From the NCBI RefSeq assembly GCF_019428685.1, contig NZ_CP080096.1, positions 2,108,001 through 2,172,000 of the forward strand: a DNA stretch of 64,000 nucleotides. Reading direction: 5' to 3'. Both the position numbers and the translations under genes were made by a program. Below, one piece after another: positions 24,441-31,800 of this stretch (its first letter is position 1; every line of letters begins with the position of its first letter). Below the pieces are notes generated by a model. That model saw nothing but the letters and a program-made list of their open reading frames with translations. It did no database searches and had not been told where the DNA came from. Origin of the DNA: Paraburkholderia edwinii (GTDB lineage: Bacteria; Pseudomonadota; Gammaproteobacteria; Burkholderiales; Burkholderiaceae).

Positions 24441-27400
24441 ATGCATTTGCTGCGCACCACGCCGGGCGGCTTCGTCGACGATACGAAGGGCGTGATCCGG
24501 ATCGATCAGCGGCCCGCGGAGATCGTTGTACTGAGCTCGGCCGATACGACGCTGTCGCTGCTCGCGAGCGTCGTGTCGCGCCTGCCGGCCGGTTTCCCGA
24601 GCGTGCGTCTGGCCAACGTGACGTACCTGCGGCAGCCGGCTTCGGTCGATTTTTACGTCGAAGACGTGTTGCAGCATGCGCGCGTGGTCGTGGTCGATCA
24701 CCTCGGCGGTGAAGCGTACTGGCCGTATGGCATCGAACAGGTGGTCGCGCTCGCGGAGCGCAAGCAACAGACGCTCGCGATGTTCTCCGGCGACTTGCAG
24801 GAAGATCCGAACCTGATTGCGCGCAGCACTGCCGATGCGGCGCTGTGCCATCAGCTATGGCGCTATCTGCGCGAAGGCGGCCCGCAGAACGCCGAGGCTT
24901 TTTTGCGCTGCATCGCGTGGCGCGCGCTCGGCTTCGGGCGTGAGCCCGCCTTGCCGGTGCCGCTGCCCGCAGCCGCGCTCTACCACCCGTCGCATGACAC
25001 GCCGACGGTGGCCGACTGGCAGGCCCGCTGGCGCGCCAATGCCCCTGTTGTAGCGATCCTGTTCTACAAGGCGCATCTGCAGGCCGCCAACACGGCCGTG
25101 TTCGACGCGCTGATCGATGCGCTCGAAGCGCGGCGGATGAATCCGCTGCCGATAGCGATCACGTCGCTAAAGGATGCTTTGAGCCGCGACGTCGTCGACC
25201 AGTTGTGCGCGCAACATCATGCATCGCTCGTGTTGAACACGACGGCGTTCGCCGCGAGCGCGATCGACGATCCCGCGCCGCTTGCCGTGGCCGGCGACGC
25301 GCCCGTGCTGCAAGTTATCCTGAGCGGCGGCAATCGCGAAGACTGGGTCAAGGACAATCACGGCCTGAACTCGCGAGACATCGCGATGCATATCGCACTG
25401 CCCGAAGTCGATGGCCGCATCATCACGCGCGCGATCAGCTTCAAGGGGCTCGCCTATCGTTGTCCGCACACCGAAGTGGACGTCGTACGCTATCAGCCCG
25501 ATGCGGAGCGCGTCGCGTTCGTCGCGGAGCTAAGCGAGCGCTGGTGCCGCCTGCGCGCACTCGATAACGCGGACAAGAAGCTTGCGCTGATTCTCGCGAA
25601 TTATCCGGTCAGCGAGGGGCGCATCGGCAATGGCGTCGGGCTCGATACGCCGGCGTCGGTGGTCGGCATTCTGACCATGCTGCGCGACGCAGGCTACCGG
25701 ATTGCCGCGGACGAAGCGCTTCCCGCCGACGGCGATGCGCTGCTCGATCGGCTCACGCAAGGTGTAACGAACGATCCGGTTGTGCGCGACCTGAGGCCAG
25801 CACTGCAAAGTCTCGCGCTCGCCGATTACGAAGCGCATTTCGCGCGCTTGCCGGCCTCGCTGCGCGACGCGCTCAACGCACGCTGGGGCGCAGCGCAACA
25901 CGACCCGACCGTGCGGCACGGCCGCTTCATGATCGCCGGCTGGCGCTGCGGCAACGTGTTCGTCGGTATTCAGCCGTCCCGCTCGCGCGAGCAGAACGAT
26001 TACGCGAGCTATCACGACGCCGAGCTCGTGCCGCCGCATGCGTATCTCGCGTTCTATTTCTGGCTGCGCGATCAGTTCGGAATCGATGCGGTCGTGCACG
26101 TCGGCAAGCACGGCAATCTCGAATGGCTGCCGGGCAAGAGCGTCGCGCTCAGCGACGCCTGCTGGCCCGATGCGATTCTTGGGCCGATGCCGCATCTGTA
26201 TCCGTTTATCGTCAACGATCCGGGCGAGGGTAGCCAGGCGAAACGGCGCGCCCAGGCGGTCATCATCGACCATCTGATGCCGCCGCTCACGCGTGCCGAA
26301 AGCTATGGGCCGCTGCAGGACCTCGAACGCCAGGTCGACGAATACTACGAAGCCCTGATGGTCGATCCGCGCCGCGCGAAGCTGCTGCGAGGCACGATTC
26401 TGTCGACCATCGTCGAACACCGGTTACACGAAGAGCTGAGCATTGCCGAGCCCAAAGGTCAGGACGCGGAGGACGCGTTGCTGACGCGCGTCGACGCGTG
26501 GCTGTGCGAGCTGAAGGAAGCGCAGATTCGCGATGGCCTGCACACCTTCGGCCAGTCGCCGCGCGGCGTGCAGCGGCGCGATACACTGCTTGCGCTCGGG
26601 CGCTATCCGATCGGCGACGGGCAGGGCGCGAACGCGGGGCTCATCGATGCGCTCGCGCGCGATCTCGGCATCGATGGTCTGTTCGATCCGCTGACGGCGG
26701 ACTGGTCGGCGCCGTGGCAAGGCGAGAAGCCCGCTTTATTGCAGAAGGTCAGCGATGCGCCGTGGCGGCATAACGGTGATGCGCGCGAGCGGCTGGAATT
26801 GCTGGCCGGCGAGTTGCTCGGCGAGCTGTGTCGGAGCGATCCCGACGCAAGCGGCGTTGATAACGCCAACGCGGATGCGGCTTCGATTGCCGATGTCGGT
26901 GCGAATGCCAATGCCAATGCCAATGCCAATGTCGGTGCCGGTGCCGGTGCCGGTGCCGATGTCGACGAAGACGAAGACGAAGACGAGTCCAACAGTACGG
27001 CCGCCGTGCGCGACACCGGCCACATCAGCACCGTCGGTACGGCACCAGCACAATCCGCTCGACCCACACGCCCCGTCTTGCCCCAAACCGACCGCGTCCT
27101 GCAGCGCCTGCACGATGATGTGCTGCCGCGCCTCGACGCCTGCGGCCCGCAGGAAATGCAGCAGTTGAAACGCGGCCTCGAAGGCCGCTTCGTGCCGCCG
27201 GGCCCGAGCGGCTCGCCATCGCGCGGCCGCCCCGACGTGCTGCCGACCGGCCGCAACTTCTATTCTGTCGACACGCGCGCGATCCCGACTCAAGCCGCGT
27301 GGGCACTCGGTCTCAAATCGGCGCAGCAACTGCTCGAACGTCACCTGCAGGAACACGGCGACTACCCTCGCGCGATCGGCCTGTCGGTATGGGGCACGGC

Positions 27401-28457
27401 CACGATGCGCACGGGCGGCGACGATATCGCGCAGGCGCTCGCTTTGCTCGGCGTGCGTCCGAAATGGGCGCCGGGCAGCCATCGCGTGACCGACTTCGAA
27501 ATCATGCCGATTGCCGCTTTCGACCGGCCGCGCATCGATGTCACGTTGCGCGTATCGGGGTTTTTCCGCGACGCGTTTCCGAATGTCATGCATCTGTTCG
27601 ACGCGGCCGTTCAAGCGGTGGCGGACCTCGAAGACGAACCCGAGCATCTGAATCCGATTCGCGCGCGCGTGCTACGCGAGCGCGACGCGTGGATTGCGCG
27701 CGGCGTCGATGCGCAGGAGGCGCGCAAGCGCGCGGGCTGGCGCGTCTTCAGCTCGCGGCCCGGCGCGTACGGCGCGGGCCTGCAGGAAATGATCGACACG
27801 CGGCAGTGGCAAACCGACGGCGATCTCGCCAACGCGTATCTCGCGCACGGCGGCTACGCGTACACGCAAAAAACCTCGGGCGAAGACGCGCGCCACACAT
27901 TCGGCACGCGCCTCGCGACGCTCGACGTCGTGCTGCAGAACCAGGACAACCGCGAGCATGACGTGCTCGACTCGAACGACTACTACCAGTTCCAGGGCGG
28001 CATGGCCGCGGCAGTCCGGCATCTTTCGGGCAGCCAGCCGCAGCTCTATCACGCGGATCACAGCAACCCGAACGCGCCGCGCGTGCGCACGCTGACCGAA
28101 GAGATTACGCGCGTGATCCGCTCGCGCGTCGTCAATCCGAAGTGGCTCGACGGCGTGAAGCGGCATGGCTACAAGGGCGCGGCAGAAATCGCTGCAACGG
28201 TCGACTATCTGTATGGTTATGACGCGACCGCGCGCGTGATTGCCGATCATCAATATGCACTCGTCGCCGATGCGTATCTGAACGACGCCGACACGCGCGC
28301 GTTCCTGCAGGCGCACAATCCGCATGCGCTGCACGGCATCTGCGAGCGGCTGATCGAAGCGATGCAGCGCGGCCTATGGCGGGAACCGGGCGGGTATCGC
28401 GAACAGATCGAACAGCATCTGCTTGCGAGCGAACAACAGATTGAAGGGACGCGATGA
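24441..28457 (+). CDS. cobN: Cobaltochelatase large subunit CobN
   Basis: Large subunit of the ATP-dependent cobalt chelatase that inserts cobalt into hydrogenobyrinate a,c-diamide. 1338 aa, slightly above the usual 1250-1280. Typical segments include VVHVGKHGNLEWLPGKSVAL with the later YPFIVNDPGEGSQAKRRAQA, and near the C-terminus FQGGMAAAVRHLSG. About 45 extra residues of simple composition (Asn-Ala, Gly-Ala and Asp-Glu runs) interrupt the protein at 26860-26990. The stop overlaps the start of the ChlI-like ORF in ATGA, so cobN and its ATPase are coupled, consistent with one chelatase complex. Confidence 0.95.
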   Translation: MHLLRTTPGGFVDDTKGVIRIDQRPAEIVVLSSADTTLSLLASVVSRLPAGFPSVRLANVTYLRQPASVDFYVEDVLQHARVVVVDHLGGEAYWPYGIEQVVALAERKQQTLAMFSGDLQEDPNLIARSTADAALCHQLWRYLREGGPQNAEAFLRCIAWRALGFGREPALPVPLPAAALYHPSHDTPTVADWQARWRANAPVVAILFYKAHLQAANTAVFDALIDALEARRMNPLPIAITSLKDALSRDVVDQLCAQHHASLVLNTTAFAASAIDDPAPLAVAGDAPVLQVILSGGNREDWVKDNHGLNSRDIAMHIALPEVDGRIITRAISFKGLAYRCPHTEVDVVRYQPDAERVAFVAELSERWCRLRALDNADKKLALILANYPVSEGRIGNGVGLDTPASVVGILTMLRDAGYRIAADEALPADGDALLDRLTQGVTNDPVVRDLRPALQSLALADYEAHFARLPASLRDALNARWGAAQHDPTVRHGRFMIAGWRCGNVFVGIQPSRSREQNDYASYHDAELVPPHAYLAFYFWLRDQFGIDAVVHVGKHGNLEWLPGKSVALSDACWPDAILGPMPHLYPFIVNDPGEGSQAKRRAQAVIIDHLMPPLTRAESYGPLQDLERQVDEYYEALMVDPRRAKLLRGTILSTIVEHRLHEELSIAEPKGQDAEDALLTRVDAWLCELKEAQIRDGLHTFGQSPRGVQRRDTLLALGRYPIGDGQGANAGLIDALARDLGIDGLFDPLTADWSAPWQGEKPALLQKVSDAPWRHNGDARERLELLAGELLGELCRSDPDASGVDNANADAASIADVGANANANANANVGAGAGAGADVDEDEDEDESNSTAAVRDTGHISTVGTAPAQSARPTRPVLPQTDRVLQRLHDDVLPRLDACGPQEMQQLKRGLEGRFVPPGPSGSPSRGRPDVLPTGRNFYSVDTRAIPTQAAWALGLKSAQQLLERHLQEHGDYPRAIGLSVWGTATMRTGGDDIAQALALLGVRPKWAPGSHRVTDFEIMPIAAFDRPRIDVTLRVSGFFRDAFPNVMHLFDAAVQAVADLEDEPEHLNPIRARVLRERDAWIARGVDAQEARKRAGWRVFSSRPGAYGAGLQEMIDTRQWQTDGDLANAYLAHGGYAYTQKTSGEDARHTFGTRLATLDVVLQNQDNREHDVLDSNDYYQFQGGMAAAVRHLSGSQPQLYHADHSNPNAPRVRTLTEEITRVIRSRVVNPKWLDGVKRHGYKGAAEIAATVDYLYGYDATARVIADHQYALVADAYLNDADTRAFLQAHNPHALHGICERLIEAMQRGLWREPGGYREQIEQHLLASEQQIEGTR
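26901..26984. repeat. Hexanucleotide repeats inside cobN
   Basis: In-frame runs of GCCAAT (26907-26930, four copies plus GCGAAT), GCCGGT (26937-26954, three copies) and GAAGAC-type units (26967 onward) code for Asn-Ala, Gly-Ala and Asp-Glu dipeptide runs. Multiples of six keep the frame, so copy-number change alters linker length without breaking CobN. Confidence 0.85.
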
Positions 28458-29656
28458 AGAACGCAACGACTCACACGGCGAACGGCGCGATCGAAGGCAC
28501 GAGCGAACGTCAAAGCGAAGGCACAAGCGAAGTCAGCCGCGCGCCCGTGTTCCCATTCGCGGCGCTGCTCGGTCAAAACGAACTGCAGCAGGCGCTGCTG
28601 CTCGCCGGGGTGGACCCGGGCATCGGCGGCGTGCTCGTCAGCGGCCCGCGCGGCACCGCGAAGTCGACGGCGGCGCGCGCGCTCGCCGAACTGCTGCCCG
28701 ATGGCCAGTTCGTCACGCTGCCGCTCAATGCGAGCGAAGAACGCCTGGTCGGCACACTCGATATCGAAACGGTGCTGCGCGACGGCGCCGTGCGTTTTTC
28801 GCCGGGGCTGCTCGCTAGCGCCCATCGCGGCGTGCTCTATGTCGATGAAGTGAACCTGCTGCCCGATGCGCTCGTCGATGCCTTGCTCGATGCGGCGGCC
28901 AGCGGCGTCAATACGGTCGAGCGCGATGGCGTGTCGCATAGCCACGCCGCGAGCTTCGTGCTGATCGGCACGATGAACCCGGAAGAGGGCGAATTGCGCC
29001 CGCAACTGACGGACCGCTTCGGCCTGATGGTCGGTCTGCAAAACTGTTTCGATGCGCGGATCCGTCAGCAGATCGTCAAGGCGCGGCTCGCATTCGATCT
29101 GGACCCGCAGGCATTCCGCGAGCGCCATGCGCACCAGCAGGGAGACACGATGCGCCGCATCCGCGACGCTCGCGCCGCGCTCGCGCGACTCGCGTTCGAC
29201 GATGCCGTGCATGAGCATGTGAGCGCACTATGCATTGCGGCGCATGTGGATGGCATGCGAGCCGATCTCGTGATGCTGCGTGCCGCGCGTGCGCTTGCCG
29301 CACTCGAAGCAGCCGACGCGGTGACGGTCGCGCATGTCGATCGTGTCGCGCAATCGGTGTTGTTGCATCGGCGACGCATCGGCGATGTAACGCAGGGGCA
29401 GCAGTGGGACGCTCATGCGGGGGCAGGGCGCGAGCCACAAGAGCGGAGCGCCGGCGCGCAAACCAGCAGCCTGCAACGAACGCAGTCGCAGGAGCAATCC
29501 GAGTCGCAAGCCCAGTCGCAAGCGCATTCGCAAGCTGAGTCGCAAGCGCAAGCATCGCCGGCATCGCCCGAAAGCGACTGGGGTTATCTGCCGCCCCAAA
29601 GCGCCGGCACCACGCACGTAAAAGGCGTGATCCCGCTTCCGTCAAAAAAACGCTGA
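28454..29656 (+). CDS. chlD: ChlI-like AAA+ ATPase of the cobalt chelatase (zero-frame product of chlD)
   Basis: 400-aa AAA+ protein of the Mg/Co-chelatase ATPase family, the motor that drives CobN. Walker A is GPRGTAKST (residues about 64-72), Walker B is VLYVDEVNLL (about 127-136), then the sensor region IGTMNPEEGELRPQLTDRFG. A lid domain ends near residue 315. The last ~85 residues are a Gln/Ser/Ala repeat linker (SQAQSQAHSQAESQAQ) ending PLPSKKR-stop. The start overlaps the cobN stop (ATGA). The stop is directly preceded by an A AAA AAA heptamer, and a VWA domain lies in the -1 frame, so this is probably the short product of a frameshifted chlD gene; the long product would be 630 aa. Confidence 0.9.
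   Translation: MKNATTHTANGAIEGTSERQSEGTSEVSRAPVFPFAALLGQNELQQALLLAGVDPGIGGVLVSGPRGTAKSTAARALAELLPDGQFVTLPLNASEERLVGTLDIETVLRDGAVRFSPGLLASAHRGVLYVDEVNLLPDALVDALLDAAASGVNTVERDGVSHSHAASFVLIGTMNPEEGELRPQLTDRFGLMVGLQNCFDARIRQQIVKARLAFDLDPQAFRERHAHQQGDTMRRIRDARAALARLAFDDAVHEHVSALCIAAHVDGMRADLVMLRAARALAALEAADAVTVAHVDRVAQSVLLHRRRIGDVTQGQQWDAHAGAGREPQERSAGAQTSSLQRTQSQEQSESQAQSQAHSQAESQAQASPASPESDWGYLPPQSAGTTHVKGVIPLPSKKR
29644..29650 (+). promoter_or_regulatory. Programmed -1 ribosomal frameshift site (A AAA AAA)
   Basis: Seven A residues lie exactly in the X XXY YYZ register (TCA AAA AAA, then CGC TGA). A -1 slip bypasses the TGA at 29654 and continues without a stop to 30345, joining the AAA+ part to the VWA part (399 + 231 codons). 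A possible stimulator is the stem CCGCTG/CAGCGG at 29675-29696; an AAAGG lies 18 bases upstream. Frameshifting on A-rich heptamers between the ChlI-like and VWA parts of chlD genes has been described, so this fits a known mechanism. Confidence 0.8.
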
Positions 29657-29766
29657 GCCATCGGAAGAACGCCGCCGCTGGCGTATCGCGCAGCGGTTTT
29701 CGATGGCAGACAGGCGATTCATATCGTGCTCATCGCAACGCAAAAGCGGCGAGCGATCGATCCGGC

Positions 29767-30345
29767 GTGCGCATCGAATGGCCGCGCACGCTCGCCGCCA
29801 AAGGTGCGCAGCGGTTGCGTGCCGATCATTTGCGGTTCGTGCGCGAGGCGCCGCCGCGCGGCGTGCTGCACTGTTTCGTGCTCGATTGCTCGGGTTCGAT
29901 GCTGGTCGGCGCGCGGCTCGCGCTGGCGAAAGGTCTGCTTGCCGCGTTATTCGGGCGGGCGCGCGCCGATCGGCATGAGGCCGCGCTGATCTGTTTCGGC
30001 GGCGTAAGCGCCGATTTGCGTTTTGGACCGGCGATACCACGCGGCTGGAGCGAACGCTGGCTCGATCCGATCGGCGGTGGCGGCGGCACGCCGCTCGTGC
30101 CGGCGATCGAACGCGCGGCGCGCTTGCTGGCCGGCGCCGCGAAGCGCAAACCGGGTCAGCAGCGCTGGCTATGGGTGCTGTCGGATGGACGCAGCGGCGG
30201 CATGCCGGCGCGCCCTGAAGCCGCGGATCGCGTCGTGTTCGTCGACTTCGAAAACGACGCCGTGCGGCTTGGCCGATGCGAGCAGCTAGCACGTGCGTGG
30301 GACGGCGATTGCATCACGCCCGCCCAACTGATTGCGGCAGGCTGA
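29767..30345 (+). CDS. VWA domain of ChlD-type chelatase subunit (minus-one frame part of chlD)
   Basis: Von Willebrand factor A domain with the metal-ion-dependent adhesion site DCSGSM, a conserved Thr in GGGGTPLVPA and LWVLSDGRSGGM. The coordinates give the portion from an in-frame GTG (29767), 192 aa. However, the frame is open upstream as far as the frameshift site at 29650 and the residues in between (from TLSHRKN through IEWPRTLAAKG) resemble the charged segment that precedes the VWA domain in ChlD proteins. GTG 29767 has no ribosome site. The likelier product is therefore the C-terminal 231 residues of a 630-aa ChlI-linker-VWA protein made by -1 frameshifting. Confidence 0.85.
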   Translation: MRIEWPRTLAAKGAQRLRADHLRFVREAPPRGVLHCFVLDCSGSMLVGARLALAKGLLAALFGRARADRHEAALICFGGVSADLRFGPAIPRGWSERWLDPIGGGGGTPLVPAIERAARLLAGAAKRKPGQQRWLWVLSDGRSGGMPARPEAADRVVFVDFENDAVRLGRCEQLARAWDGDCITPAQLIAAG

Positions 30346-30350
30346 CGGAC

Positions 30351-30550
30351 GCCGAAACGCCGAAACGCCGAAACGCCGAAACGCCAACACGCCGAAACGC
30401 CAACACGCCGAAACGCCAACACGCCGAAACGCCAACACGCCAACACGCCAACACGCCAACACGCCAACACGCCAACACGCCAACACGCCAACACGCCAAC
30501 ACGCCAACACGCCAACACGCCGATAAGCCGATAAGCCGATAAGCCGAAGA
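30351..30550. repeat. 8-base tandem repeat, 25 copies
   Basis: Twenty-five contiguous 8-base units: seven GCCGAAAC, fourteen GCCAACAC, three GCCGATAA and one GCCGAAGA, the first type at the left, alternating, then eleven GCCAACAC in a row, then GCCGATAA. It starts 6 bases after the chlD stop and fills the space before the convergent PilZ gene. Open frames running through it are repeat artefacts. The following 143 bases to the PilZ stop hold nothing I recognise. Confidence 0.97.
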
Positions 30551-30693
30551 GCCGCAGCACCGATGCGTGGGCATGTGGCTGCACGCATGTCTATACCGGA
30601 TCTGCGCGCGACGCGTCGCGGCGCGCTCGGGTAAACACGATGAGCGCGAGGCGTCGCAGCGCGCCCGAACCACACGTTTCGATCTTCGATCGA

Positions 30694-31647
30694 TCACGCG
30701 GGCCGCGCCGCATTCGACCAGTGCGAAATATCGTCGATCCTGTCGAACACATACGACTTCAGCGCAAGTTGCTGAGCCGCATCGAGCTGCTCGAACTCGA
30801 GCCCGTGTGTCGCGAGCGCGTCGGTGGCCGAGGCCGGTTGCGCATTGCGCACGATCGCGGTTGTTTCGATCAGCGTGTCGCTATCCTTCGATTGCAGCCG
30901 GAACGACACGCGCAGGCGCTCGCCGACCTTGGCCACGAGCCACGGCGTGCCAAACGACATGCCGAGCGCGCTGATCGTCTGCATCACGCCGAGCCCTTCA
31001 TATGCGTCGCCTTGCGGATTCACGCCGAAGCGCACCGGCAGCCGCGCGCGCACGCGAATCGACTTGCGTTCGCGCAGCCGGCGGATCACGCCGGGCTTCG
31101 ACAGCACCACGTAATCGAACGGCAGATGGCAGACCGCATCGACCGTGCAGACGAAGCGGAACACTGCCTGGCTCGCGATCGCGACGATCTCGACGTTTTC
31201 GCCGATCGTCAGCGTAAGCGGGCGGCCGTCGACGTGCGGCGGCATCACGAACACCGACTGGTTCGGCGCGAAGCCGATGATGCGGCTCGGATACATCGGG
31301 CCGCTCGCGTTTTGCGGACGAATGCCGATCAGCGCGCCGATCGACAGGTGCGTGTCCTTCAGCGCGAGCGGCGTGTCTTCGTCGTCGCCGCTGTGCGCGT
31401 CGCCAGTCCCGCTCGCCGCATTCTCGGCCTCGGCCTGGACGTCGCCGCGGCGCGGCTTGAAGTGCGCAAAGAGAAAGCGGCGCTCTTCTGGACCGATCAC
31501 GACCGCGCCGCGATCGAATAGCAGCGAGCCGTCGGCATCGACGACCGACCATTCGAGCGGCGTGCCGATCGGCACCGCATCGGCGTCGAGAAGTGCGGAA
31601 GGCGCATCGGCCGGATGGGTGGTTGCAACCGGTTCGTCAGTTTGCAT
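30694..31647 (-). CDS. PilZ-domain c-di-GMP receptor, YcgR-like
   Basis: 317-aa protein. An N-terminal YcgR-like beta domain (SIGALIGIRPQNASGPMYPS to TIGENVEIVAI) precedes a C-terminal PilZ domain with the c-di-GMP motif RRLRERKSIRVRARLPV (R-x-x-x-R) and a second motif in TISALGMSFG that departs from the usual D/N-x-S-x-x-G at its first residue. YcgR slows flagellar rotation when c-di-GMP is high; no flagellar gene is near, so that role is only possible. It sits inside the cobalamin cluster without functional link, convergent with chlD and upstream of the cobJ terminus in the same orientation. Confidence 0.8.
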   Translation of the reverse strand: MQTDEPVATTHPADAPSALLDADAVPIGTPLEWSVVDADGSLLFDRGAVVIGPEERRFLFAHFKPRRGDVQAEAENAASGTGDAHSGDDEDTPLALKDTHLSIGALIGIRPQNASGPMYPSRIIGFAPNQSVFVMPPHVDGRPLTLTIGENVEIVAIASQAVFRFVCTVDAVCHLPFDYVVLSKPGVIRRLRERKSIRVRARLPVRFGVNPQGDAYEGLGVMQTISALGMSFGTPWLVAKVGERLRVSFRLQSKDSDTLIETTAIVRNAQPASATDALATHGLEFEQLDAAQQLALKSYVFDRIDDISHWSNAARPA

Positions 31648-31800
31648 AGGCGCGGTGAAGACACAGGAAAAGAGGGCTATCCGGTGTTATCGTCCGTCGC
31701 CCGACATCTTGAGATAGGGAGAATCCCTGATGAACGCGTCTGCAACCGGTTGGCATAGCCGCAATGTGGGATGCGGCGCGACAGGTGCCGCGCCGATGCG

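Noticed and set aside
29656..29767. Simple frameshift mutation or sequencing error disabling chlD
   Set aside because: The break falls precisely on an in-register A7 heptamer next to the stop, matching known programmed sites in chlD, and both parts keep intact motifs. An indel in a homopolymer cannot be fully excluded without reads.
30351..30550. Possible CRISPR array
   Set aside because: Units are 8 bases and contiguous, with no spacers and no cas genes nearby; it is a minisatellite.
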